The position numbers were made by a program, and so were the translations under genes. Below are positions 1 through 8,472 of a stretch of DNA of 64,000 nucleotides, piece after piece. Source of the stretch: Tritrichomonas foetus (taxonomy: Eukaryota; Parabasalia; Tritrichomonadida; Tritrichomonadidae); the NCBI GenBank assembly GCA_001839685.1, contig MLAK01000548.1, forward strand, positions 1 to 64,000, read 5' to 3'. Each line of letters begins with the position of its first letter. Within the stretch, counting starts at the first letter, position 1. The notes under the pieces were generated by a model. The model was given only the letters and a program-made list of their open reading frames with translations. It was not told where the DNA came from and searched no databases.

Positions 1-262
1 ATAAATCCTGTCAAATCACGATTGAGAGATCACATAGAAACAATCACTTCATTTTTTTCATTCGGTCACTTCATATGTCAGTTGCCCCTTAATAAGTTTC
101 GCAGATATATATATTATTTCCATGGTTCTTATTCATGTAAAAGTAATACCTAATAAATGTAATGATGCTTGTCCAACATAGATTTTGTCTTGACTTCGAT
201 GTCAGAATCAAAATTGTGTTGATTATTTTTTCAGTGTTTATTTGGTCGTGCAGCATTTTTTG
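1..262. other. Window-edge spacer
   Basis: AT-rich sequence upstream of the first gene. No open frame of useful length, RNA gene or repeat is visible. It probably contains the promoter of the gene starting at 263, but no clear TCAYW initiator lies within 30 nt of that ATG. Confidence 0.5.
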
Positions 263-2920
263 ATGCAGAAACCCCGACGAAATTTCGTTCCATTCGACTC
301 GAAGCAGGACACAAGCGATAACTCATGTCTTATGAAAGTAGAAAATGAAGAATTTGATCAAAATAAATTTTTCGCGAAATTTTCACAACCAAATGTTCCG
401 ATTCCCAAACAAATCATTCACAAAATCAAAAAAATAATTCACCCGGCAATAGTTGGAATTGTGGCTCTTCGTCCAAGTGAAGAAGACCAAGGGAAACGAA
501 ATACAATTTTATTTCAATATATGGAAAACGGATCGCTCGCTTCAATTTTATCAAATAACGCATACAACAAATTAACACCAGACGTTAAAATGAGGACAAT
601 TTATGGCGTTGCATCTGCTTTGAAATTGCTTCATTCACGAAATGTATATCTCGGATATTTAAACGCAAAAAATATTTTATATGATGCAGAATTTTATCCC
701 CAAATTAATGACTTGTGTTTTATCAAAGCTTTCAGGAATCGACGAGATCGATCAACAGAAATGTATTACTCAAAAAACATAGAAAATAATGGTGAAATTA
801 TTGTTAATGATGATTTATACTCATTTGCAGTACTTCTTTATCAAATATTAACAGGTAGATATGAAAAGCCAATTTTCCCACTGGATGATAGTTTTTCCGA
901 TAGTGATAACGAAGAAAATCATGATGACAATGATGAAAATAACATTAAAAACACCAATGAAGAGGGTAATAATGAAGAAAGTAATAATGAAAATGGATTT
1001 TTTGATATTTTCAATGATAATTCATACAATAAAAAAGAAATCGTGAAAAAAATTCCCCTCCAATATCGATTATTAATCAATGAATGTGTTAATCCAACAT
1101 TTGAATCACCAAGTGAAGCCATGATTGAAATTTTAATGCAGCTGAGTGATAAAAAATTTTTACTTGAAGGAACAAACGAAGAGGAGTTTGAGAAATATAA
1201 ATATTTATGCTATCTTTCATTTAATTCTAAAATCGAAACAACTGAGGATAATTTTCTTTTTGCAAAAAGACTCATTGATGGTCGAAATTATGTGGATGGC
1301 TTTTCTTTCTTAAAAAATGCGATTAAAATGAAAAATGCCGACGCTGTTCTTTTATTAGCCGATCTTTTGATCGATGGAGTTTATGAACCCTCTGACTTCA
1401 ATAAAGCTTATCATTATTTATCTCTGTTCCTGGACGATAATCCGCCAATTAATGAACAAACACAAATACAAATCAATGCAAGATTTCTTGAACTTCAAAC
1501 TTTGGTTAAATTTTATCCAGCACAACAAAACTACCTTTCTCTTTCACAACTTGCTGATGGTTTATCATCTATTAATATGCAGCGTGCTGTTAAATATTTT
1601 AAAATCGCAGCTAAACATGGTGTAGTTAGTGCAATTTATAAATATGGATGCAGTCTTTATAAAGGTGCAGGAATTCCAATTGATAAAGAAAAAGGAAAAA
1701 AATATCTACTTAAAGCTTGTGAGGAAGGAAGTATTGAAGCAATGTCACAATTCTCAAAAATTCTTTATTTTGAAGGAAATATTGATGGTAGCATGAAATA
1801 TATGAAAATGGTCGCAGATCATCAAAATGTAAAAGCTATGCATAACTATGCCGTAGCACTTATTCATAAAAATGAAGAAATTGAAGCTAGTCAGGAGTTT
1901 ATTAACCAGAAAATTCACAAGAATAATGATAATAATTCTAATAATAATAACAATAAAAATTATAATGGAAATAGTTCGAATAATAAAGTTCAAGAGTATC
2001 AAAATAATTATCAGGAAGCACTTTTTTATTTAAAGAAAGCAATAAAAATGGGAAACACTCCATCTTTGAAGAAATATGCAGAAATTATAAAGAATCAAGA
2101 TATTGAGGAATCTTTACGTTGTTATGAAATTTTGCTAAATAACTATCAAGATATAGAATCAAGTGTTAGAATTGGTGATATTTTTTTTGAAAGAAATGAC
2201 TTTGAAAAAGCTCTCGAATATTATCAATATGCATCCAAATATATAAAAGGTAATATTGAACTAAAATATAAATTAGCTCTCACTCTTTTACAAACTGTAA
2301 ATTATAACTATAGTTCAGCAACCAATCATTCCCAGATCTATCAAGAAGCTAAAAAATATCTCAATGAAGTCAAGAATAAAAAACCAGAAGCATTTTTATA
2401 TTTAGCAGAAATCGCAGACAAAGAAGGGAATAAAGATTTACATATTAAATGTCTTCGTGAAGCTGCTAAAGCTGGAATTTCGATAGCCTTTGATTATTAT
2501 TACGAAGAAACAAATGATCTTAATTTCATTCGCGAAGAAGCAGAAAAAGGAAATCCTGAGTCATTTTTAATTTATGGAAAAATCACAAAAAATATTGAAT
2601 ATATCAAAAAATCGGCCGATATAGGAATTGCCGAAGGTGTTTATGAATATGGGTGCTTTTTAGAAAGAAAAGGAAATATTGAAGAAGCAATGGAATGTTA
2701 TTTGAAATGTGCACAAAAGAAGCATACCAAATCAATGGTAATTCTTGGTATTTCTTATATTTATGGATGGGGGAAAGAAAAAAATCTTCAGCTTGGACTA
2801 GATTATTTAGTTGAAGCCAATCATCTTGGTAACAAAGTCGCTGAATTGATTCTTAGAGAATATAACGAGGGTGATGATGTAGACTCGTCAATTTTTCATG
2901 CTTATTCTATCTTGAAATAA
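263..2920 (+). CDS. Pseudokinase-Sel1 repeat fusion protein
   Basis: An 885-residue protein. Residues about 20-290 look like a eukaryotic protein kinase fold: QYMENGSLASIL matches the hinge and alpha-D region, and LLHSRNVYLGYLNAKNILYD sits where HRDLKxxN should be. The catalytic HRD Asp is lost (YLGYL) and DFG reads NDLCF, so catalysis is unlikely. An acidic Asn/Glu-rich insert (DNEENHDDNDENN and following) interrupts the C lobe. From about residue 330 to the end there are Sel1-like TPR repeats, for example AVKYFKIAAKHGVVSAIYKY and GKKYLLKACEEGSIEAMSQF, broken by an Asn-rich insert near residue 555. Sel1 arrays usually scaffold protein complexes. The open frame extends 7 codons upstream only through TTG, so the ATG at 263 is used. 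A signalling scaffold role is inferred; the partner is unknown. Confidence 0.8.
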   Translation: MQKPRRNFVPFDSKQDTSDNSCLMKVENEEFDQNKFFAKFSQPNVPIPKQIIHKIKKIIHPAIVGIVALRPSEEDQGKRNTILFQYMENGSLASILSNNAYNKLTPDVKMRTIYGVASALKLLHSRNVYLGYLNAKNILYDAEFYPQINDLCFIKAFRNRRDRSTEMYYSKNIENNGEIIVNDDLYSFAVLLYQILTGRYEKPIFPLDDSFSDSDNEENHDDNDENNIKNTNEEGNNEESNNENGFFDIFNDNSYNKKEIVKKIPLQYRLLINECVNPTFESPSEAMIEILMQLSDKKFLLEGTNEEEFEKYKYLCYLSFNSKIETTEDNFLFAKRLIDGRNYVDGFSFLKNAIKMKNADAVLLLADLLIDGVYEPSDFNKAYHYLSLFLDDNPPINEQTQIQINARFLELQTLVKFYPAQQNYLSLSQLADGLSSINMQRAVKYFKIAAKHGVVSAIYKYGCSLYKGAGIPIDKEKGKKYLLKACEEGSIEAMSQFSKILYFEGNIDGSMKYMKMVADHQNVKAMHNYAVALIHKNEEIEASQEFINQKIHKNNDNNSNNNNNKNYNGNSSNNKVQEYQNNYQEALFYLKKAIKMGNTPSLKKYAEIIKNQDIEESLRCYEILLNNYQDIESSVRIGDIFFERNDFEKALEYYQYASKYIKGNIELKYKLALTLLQTVNYNYSSATNHSQIYQEAKKYLNEVKNKKPEAFLYLAEIADKEGNKDLHIKCLREAAKAGISIAFDYYYEETNDLNFIREEAEKGNPESFLIYGKITKNIEYIKKSADIGIAEGVYEYGCFLERKGNIEEAMECYLKCAQKKHTKSMVILGISYIYGWGKEKNLQLGLDYLVEANHLGNKVAELILREYNEGDDVDSSIFHAYSILK

Positions 2921-2934
2921 AAAATACTATTTTT

Positions 2935-3087
2935 TATTAATATTATAATTTTTGTGTCGAAATATTGATCGATTTGAGTCTTCATGTGCATATATTCTTC
3001 TTCAGTGAGTTCTTTTTTATTTAAATCCTGAGTTAAATAATTTAACCACCACTCTCTACATTTACTACTGCCAAATATACTTCTGAA
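2935..3087 (-). pseudogene. Myb DNA-binding domain relic
   Basis: On the minus strand one frame reads SSKCREWWLNYLTQDLNKK and then ELTEEEYMHMKTQIDQY. This matches the end of one Myb repeat (GRSxKQCRERWxNYLxPDL) and the start of the next (WTxEED). The usual Arg of CRERW is Trp here. A TAA stop lies in frame just upstream, no ATG-initiated gene covers it, and no full Myb protein can be read. It runs tail to tail into the end of the pseudokinase gene. I read it as a fragment of a decayed Myb gene; the family is expanded in trichomonads and an intact member lies at 31476. Confidence 0.55.
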
Positions 3088-3113
3088 TTATGGCCAAACT
3101 GCTAAAAAATTAC

Positions 3114-3171
3114 GATCAAGTTTGGTCAATTCTAAAGGTGAATGTGAATTTCTAGTTAAACTTTTTGTCGT
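3114..3171 (+). repeat. Dispersed repeat copy A
   Basis: About 58 nt that align with 19789-19850 in the same orientation, sharing GTCAATTCTAAA, TGAATTTCT and TTAAACTTTT/CTTAACTTTT blocks, with small indels. Both copies sit in non-coding spacers. Origin unknown; possibly a remnant of a small transposable element. Confidence 0.55.
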
Positions 3172-3327
3172 CATGCAGAGGTCTAATTTGCAGTATACTG
3201 CTAAACTTATAGTGATTTATACCGTCTCATCTTCTGGAATGCACGAACAGTTTAAGATTCCTAATGGATGAGACTCTTTGTTGACAAAATTTGGAGTGTG
3301 ATTTTTGAATAGTTTACAAATACACCA

Positions 3328-3906
3328 ATGGAGGAAGATCCACAAAAATTCAAAGTTTCTTTCATTGGCCCATGCACAGGCGGGAAAACGTCAATAATTA
3401 CTCGATTTCATAGCAAGAATTTCACAACCCAAGTTGACTACACAATTGGCGCATCCTTCATTTCGCATACATTATCGACTTCAAATGGTGACGTTACTCT
3501 TCATATTTGGGACACAGCAGGACAGGAGCGCTATAAATGCCTTGTTCCGATGTATTTCCGAGGGTCTGCTGCCCTTGTCGTCGTTTTTGATATATCAAGC
3601 CCAATCAACTTCGAAAGCGCAAAAGAGTGGTGCACAACAGTCAACAATGAAGAAGACAATTCGTTTGATCTTTACTTCGTTGCAAATAAAATGGATCTAC
3701 AGCAAAATGTATCTCGAGAAAAAGCGGAAGAATTCGCAAAATCTGTTAACGCAACTTACTTAGAAACTTCGGCAAAGACGGGCGAAAATGTTGACGCCCT
3801 TTTTGAGATGATTGCTGAAAATATTTCGAAAAGAGACGAAGCTTATTTGGGAATACCAATATCAGATACAGAAGAACAGCAGAACAAGAGTGGATGTTGT
3901 AAGTAA
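3328..3906 (+). CDS. Rab-family small GTPase
   Basis: A 192-residue protein, normal Rab length. The P loop GPCTGGKT is at residues 14-21, switch II WDTAGQE at 61-67, the guanine-specificity motif NKMD at 120-123 and TSAK at 147-150. The C terminus ends GCCK, giving a paired-cysteine prenylation site one residue from the end. Switch I contains DYTIGASF, in the effector region where Rabs have TIGVDF/TIGAAF; overall it is closest to the Rab5/Rab22 type, but I would not fix the subfamily. It should cycle between GDP and GTP forms on a membrane of the endocytic or secretory pathway. The Gln of DTAGQ, needed for hydrolysis, is present, so it should be an active switch. Confidence 0.95.
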   Translation: MEEDPQKFKVSFIGPCTGGKTSIITRFHSKNFTTQVDYTIGASFISHTLSTSNGDVTLHIWDTAGQERYKCLVPMYFRGSAALVVVFDISSPINFESAKEWCTTVNNEEDNSFDLYFVANKMDLQQNVSREKAEEFAKSVNATYLETSAKTGENVDALFEMIAENISKRDEAYLGIPISDTEEQQNKSGCCK

Positions 3907-4410
3907 CCTGACTCATTAGATCATTCTTTTTTTTGTATTTTTTTAATAAATTCTTTTTTTTTCTCGATTGTTTTTTCCTTCCTTTTTTTTTTTTATGGGA
4001 ATTCATTGGAATAATATTCACATATTAAATTAGTATCTCATACAACTCATATGATTCAAACAAAAAGAAATCTATTTCATTCTTCGTTTCGTGATTTTGA
4101 CGATGAGACAAAAGGTCAAAATAAGGTCAAATGCAAGGTGAAAATAGATAAACAAATATCTAAAAATAATTTGGTTTTTTTTTGTGCAGCCACTTCAACT
4201 TTGAGGAAGTAATACCAGGAGAATACATCATTATCAGCTTCTCTCTTCTGCTATTGTCACATAAAAACATTATGTAATATCTGAATGTGAAAAAAGGGCA
4301 AGCAAAGTCACTTAACACTTTTAAGTCAGCAGTTTTAAAATGACAAAAGAAAATGAATCAAAACATTATTTAAAACAAATAAAAAACATAAAATATCAAT
4401 GATATATAGC
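3907..4410. other. Convergent spacer with GGTCAAA pair
   Basis: 504 nt between the convergent Rab and coiled-coil genes. A T-rich 3' flank follows the Rab stop. Near 4110-4130 there are two closely spaced GGTCAAA-type heptamers, the same signature that marks the ends of the foldback elements near 53.5 and 54.6 kb. No gene is visible. Confidence 0.45.
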
Positions 4411-5409
4411 TCAAAACTTATGTAATTGGTCTTTTGGTGGCTGTGATCCAATTGGTCCGAGTGATTCTGGATTCAAATTATTGGCCCCAAAAGATGAGAG
4501 CATTTTTGTTCGCACTGCTTCACTTCTTGTGAGTGCATTTTTAAGTTTCTTTAGTTCCCTTTGTGAATCGAGATATTGTCTTTTTAATTCTTTGAATTGT
4601 CTTCTTAATGATAAATTTTCTTGTTCAACTTCTTTTATTTCTCTCTGGACTGATGCAATTGCGGCCTTTGTCTGAGCTTTCGTTCGAACTCTCTGAGATG
4701 GAAGCTGAAATTGGGCCTCTGTCACCTGCGGCTGCTGAAATGCAAGTTTGGGTTCTTCAAGTTCGAGTTCTGGTGGTGCCTCGATTATTTCATCCGGTAC
4801 TGGCTGGAAATACCCTTCTGTTGCACTTCTCATCATTTTCAAATTTTGTTCTTTGGAATTATTTAATGCATTTTTTGAATTATCCGGAGAATTCTTCACT
4901 CTCTGCATCAGTCTGGCCGCTGTTGGAGAGAGCTCGGGACTCCGAATAGTGGAGTTGATTTTTTCCATCAATTCTTGAACTTCATATTTAATTTCATCAA
5001 TTTCTTGCGCAAGAATTCTCGGCTCGAGGTCATTTTGTTGGAATTTTGAATTGAGTAAATCTGATTTTGACGACTGTCTTGATTGGTGTTTCGGTGGAGA
5101 GCCAGGATATAAAGTTTCGTTTTTTGATGGCGAATTTTTGAAGGAAAGATGAATTTCGCTTTTTTCATGATTATCTTTATCGTGATTTACAACATCAACA
5201 GGTGAATCTTGATATGACCTTTTCAGCGTTATTTTGGTTGGAGTGGATGAAGCTGATGGTGGTTTCCATTCTGGCCAAATTCTTTGACATTGTTGGTCGA
5301 TTTCTTGTATTGAGTGACGTGATTCTTCTTGGTTGAACTCTTCTTCCGCCTTTGAAAGGATTTCGTCAATTGCCTGCTTTTCTTTTGCTGTGAGAACCTT
5401 CGCAGACAT
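4411..5409 (-). CDS. Coiled-coil protein, unknown function
   Basis: I do not recognise this 332-residue protein. The N terminus (KEKQAIDEILSKAEEEF) and the C-terminal third (about residues 235-300, KAAIASVQREIKEVEQENLS and onward) are strongly predicted coiled coils with regular Leu and charged spacing. The centre is disordered and rich in Ser, Pro, Lys and Gln, with repeated SP/SPxK-type sites (DSPVD, NSPSK, GSPPK, RSPELSPTA) that could be phosphorylated by proline-directed kinases. There is no signal peptide or membrane segment. A structural role at the cytoskeleton or a microtubule centre is possible but only inferred. Confidence 0.75.
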   Translation of the reverse strand: MSAKVLTAKEKQAIDEILSKAEEEFNQEESRHSIQEIDQQCQRIWPEWKPPSASSTPTKITLKRSYQDSPVDVVNHDKDNHEKSEIHLSFKNSPSKNETLYPGSPPKHQSRQSSKSDLLNSKFQQNDLEPRILAQEIDEIKYEVQELMEKINSTIRSPELSPTAARLMQRVKNSPDNSKNALNNSKEQNLKMMRSATEGYFQPVPDEIIEAPPELELEEPKLAFQQPQVTEAQFQLPSQRVRTKAQTKAAIASVQREIKEVEQENLSLRRQFKELKRQYLDSQRELKKLKNALTRSEAVRTKMLSSFGANNLNPESLGPIGSQPPKDQLHKF

Positions 5410-5791
5410 TATTTATTAAACGGAATTCCTTGAACTACTTTTTCAATGTTTATATGATCACTGATTCTAAGGAGAAGACCATATAAATAATGAAAAAGTA
5501 GTAGGCTAAAACTGTTCACTCAACAGCCGAATTTTTTAGGAATTTTTTCTGTCAAATAAAAGAATTGAGTTCCAGTCTTCTTCATGAATGCTTTAATGTC
5601 AAAATTCATTAACAATAGTTTACATATACCCTCCTTCCTGCCCAATTTATCAAAATTTGAATTCTATTGAATAATGCCAATATGGTCAAATAATATGACA
5701 AATTTCAATAACACTTGAGAAAGTAGGTATCGTATTATTCAAAAAGTTGACTTTCCTCTGCCAGAAAATTTGCCATCATTCGTTCCTTGTA
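5410..5791. other. Divergent promoter spacer
   Basis: 382 nt between two divergently oriented genes, so it holds both promoters. On the plus strand a TCATTC initiator-like motif lies at 5776-5781, 10 nt before the ATG at 5792. No other structure is seen. Confidence 0.5.
5776..5781 (+). promoter_or_regulatory. Initiator (Inr)-like element
   Basis: TCATTC 10 nt upstream of the ATG at 5792, matching the trichomonad Inr core TCAYW. Its placement also supports this ATG over the TTG-initiated extension. Confidence 0.4.
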
Positions 5792-6835
5792 ATGAATAAT
5801 AAAGAACTTTTCTCCGCAAGACAGCCTTCGAAAACTACAAGTGTCACTTCACCTGTTTTCCGACCGAAATCACTCATTTCCGCCCCTGAAGTTAAATACA
5901 TCTTCGATTATCAAAATTATTCAATCAAAGGATACGGTTTACCTGGCCAAATGCCAATTCCGCGAAACACTAACACATCATATTTCGGACAAGCACAAGT
6001 CGCCAGCACTGCGCCACCCAGAAGACCAATTGACGATTCATATCAAGTCATTTCTCGTTTCCTCAACCAGCCCCAGATCTCAGATGAAATTAAAAACAGA
6101 ATAGCGATGGAGCGCCGCAAAAGGGAGCCGACCGAAGATTCAATTCGAAATACGCCCGCTGAGCCAGAAAGCTGCAAGATTTCACTCGACCAGAGTCTCT
6201 TCACTAAATATACACCAATTAACTGGTTCAATAATCAAAATGATGATACTGGCAGTAAAATTGGTGACATTCATAATGTTGATCATGTTTTTAGCGGGAT
6301 TTTGAATTTCATTTATCAGAATTCTGAAAAGAAGACAAATTTGAATGAATTTAGGTTTTTATACAGATCAATGAGACCTGGCTGTTTTTTCGCATTCACA
6401 CTCGATTACAATTCTCCATTTTACTACCACACAGAAATCCCTAGAAAAACTAGAAGAAGCACAGATAAGAACAATACTCTAACTAATAATTACATAAATG
6501 CAGACAATGAATATTTTGGTGTAGAGTTTAAACGAATAGAAGTTCATCCACATGCTTATTCGCTTCGTTCAGGTGATGAAAAGCTTGCAAACTTCCTCAT
6601 AAGTTTTGTCTTCCAGGGTAGAACTAGGAATGATGTTAAGTGGGTGACACTTGATGAACAATGCAACACAGCGAAAATTGCGCATGGTTCTGCATTTTCT
6701 ATCTTTTTTGTTGACACAGACCAATTCTTCACACAATTTCGCGTGCTTCAGACGGGAAAGGCTCTTTCGGGTAATTTTTCATTTTGTTTAAGCGGATTCG
6801 ACATACACGGAGAAATTAAAATGCAACAAGAATAA
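5792..6835 (+). CDS. F5/8 type C (discoidin)-like domain protein
   Basis: A 347-residue protein. The N-terminal 150 residues are low in predicted structure. The C-terminal 130 residues fit the galactose-binding-like fold seen in many trichomonad BTB-associated proteins: IEVHPHAYSLRSGDEKLANF, then VKWVTLDEQCNT, then a final TQFRVLQTGKALSGNFSF with SGFDIHG. The order 'xxYSIRS, WxxLDE, FRxxQTG, LSxxExFG' is the family signature as I know it. No BTB domain is visible here. These domains bind ligands or proteins; the substrate is unknown. The frame extends 15 codons upstream only through TTG, so the ATG at 5792 is chosen. Confidence 0.65.
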   Translation: MNNKELFSARQPSKTTSVTSPVFRPKSLISAPEVKYIFDYQNYSIKGYGLPGQMPIPRNTNTSYFGQAQVASTAPPRRPIDDSYQVISRFLNQPQISDEIKNRIAMERRKREPTEDSIRNTPAEPESCKISLDQSLFTKYTPINWFNNQNDDTGSKIGDIHNVDHVFSGILNFIYQNSEKKTNLNEFRFLYRSMRPGCFFAFTLDYNSPFYYHTEIPRKTRRSTDKNNTLTNNYINADNEYFGVEFKRIEVHPHAYSLRSGDEKLANFLISFVFQGRTRNDVKWVTLDEQCNTAKIAHGSAFSIFFVDTDQFFTQFRVLQTGKALSGNFSFCLSGFDIHGEIKMQQE

Positions 6836-7063
6836 AAATAATTAGATGTTTGGTAAATAAAATTAATTCCGGATTGTTTGATTAGTTTTTGTTTTCTTTT
6901 TTGATTCTTCTTTTTCTTTTTTAAAAAGCATCGGTTTATACAAAATTATTTATTGGATATCTACTTTGTTAATAATAAAACGAAAATATTAAACCAACGA
7001 TATATTTTATTAACAAAATGAATAATACTTTCCAAATGAGCTTTTTCATTTATATTTTTCTTG

Positions 7064-8155
7064 CTATACAATTTCATTGAAGGACTTCACATTTGAAGTT
7101 TCCAGAGAAGGATCATTCGAGCCTATATTTGAATCAAGTTCAATTTCAGTATTTTCTGGAAATTGTGGATTTGCTTTCTTCTTATTTTTGGATTTGGCTT
7201 TTGATTTTGACTTCGAATGTTTCTTCGAACGATGCTTCTTTCTCAATCTCGGTTCTTTGTGCTGTGTCACACAGCAACAACAACTGCAGCATGAACATGT
7301 ATGACAAAAGTTATAGCAGCAACAGCAAGGGCAAACATAACAAAGAGAAAATAAGTAGAAAAAGGCTGTAAAGTTGACAGTTATCTGCAGAACGACCATC
7401 AGCGCTGTTTTCATCATTTTTTCATTTTTTAATGATTTAATATAATCCAAATCAGTCAAATTATCAACACAATCATAATTCAAATTGCTTCCAATTAAAA
7501 GCGGTTCACTTGAAATAATTTTTTGTGTCAGCTTTCTGATTGGATCGAGGTTGTTTGAACCCACTGCGAAAAAACTGGAATCACTATATGGGGAAGAATG
7601 ATTTGGCTTATAAAGGATTAATGGTGTATATCCATGAATTTCGTAAAACTTATGGCTTTCTTGTAGCATTATGGATTTATTTGGTCCTCGAATTTCAATT
7701 GTACCAAAAGAAAGGTCAAATTTATATCGAAAGTTATTCCCATTTCCATTGAAGTAGCAAATGGTACAATTTTCAAAATTTAAATAAACATATTCTCGAA
7801 TGTAGTTTGTAACAATTTTAATTTCACATTCTTCTTTAGGGAATACAGTTGCTGCAAATGATACATAAGAATCACTTTTGGCTGTTAATAAAAAAGAACC
7901 AACAATTTTTCCAAAATTCACGCCAGACGCTTTCGTGTATTCTTCTTCGAGGCCCAGGTGCCTTTCTCTATTGGTTGAATCAAAAATGGTGAAGGAAGAA
8001 TTTCCAAGAGTATTGAATACGAATGTCGAATAAAACTGTGATGTATTTACACAAATTGTTTCATTAGTTTTGAGAATCTTTTCAACGTGGATTGGATCGG
8101 TGTTAAGGGAATATGTATAGCTGCACCCGTAAAGGATGGAGAAGAGAATAAACAT
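7064..8155 (-). CDS. Cysteine-rich type I membrane protein
   Basis: A 363-residue protein of unknown family. It begins with a signal peptide (MFILFSILYGCSYTYS). The ectodomain of about 230 residues has several N-glycosylation sequons (NTS, NSS, NCT, NKS, NHS, NLT). A transmembrane helix spans about residues 248-273. Immediately after it the juxtamembrane segment has 14 Cys in 24 residues (CPCCCCYNFCHTCSCCSCCC within it), followed by a strongly basic Lys/Arg/Ser tail and an acidic end. The cysteine cluster at the cytoplasmic face is a likely site of palmitoylation, and the basic tail could bind acidic lipids or adaptors. A surface or endosomal receptor role is inferred. It is transcribed away from the dynein-like gene. 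Confidence 0.75.
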   Translation of the reverse strand: MFILFSILYGCSYTYSLNTDPIHVEKILKTNETICVNTSQFYSTFVFNTLGNSSFTIFDSTNRERHLGLEEEYTKASGVNFGKIVGSFLLTAKSDSYVSFAATVFPKEECEIKIVTNYIREYVYLNFENCTICYFNGNGNNFRYKFDLSFGTIEIRGPNKSIMLQESHKFYEIHGYTPLILYKPNHSSPYSDSSFFAVGSNNLDPIRKLTQKIISSEPLLIGSNLNYDCVDNLTDLDYIKSLKNEKMMKTALMVVLQITVNFTAFFYLFSLCYVCPCCCCYNFCHTCSCCSCCCCVTQHKEPRLRKKHRSKKHSKSKSKAKSKNKKKANPQFPENTEIELDSNIGSNDPSLETSNVKSFNEIV

Positions 8156-8472
8156 ATGGTGATGATTAATGTAAATTTTTTTTCAATCTTTATTTAGTCT
8201 ATTCATTCAATATTTGAGAAAAAACTCACCGAATAGATCCAATTTTTTCTTAGACTATATGGCCAGAATTATCAAAATTTTGTGAAATTCAAAACAGTCA
8301 ATTGACTGGCTAATCCAGAATTGAAAAAAATACTTTGTGGCAGAATTGAGTTTTGTCGGATAAATATCACTTCAAAAATTTCTAGATTTTAAAGTTTTTG
8401 GTTCAAATAATTGAAAATAAATATAAAATAAAACGGAATGGCAAATTCGATCCTCTCAAATCCAATGATGAA
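8156..8472. other. Divergent promoter spacer
   Basis: 317 nt between the membrane protein and the dynein-like gene. The last 75 nt are open in the dynein frame but contain no ATG, and an in-frame TAG lies just upstream, so they are taken as 5' untranslated. No repeat or RNA gene is seen. Confidence 0.45.

Noticed and set aside
8398..8472. Upstream extension of the dynein-like protein
   Set aside because: The extra codons begin at TTG and contain no ATG; eukaryotic initiation at the first ATG (8473) is preferred.
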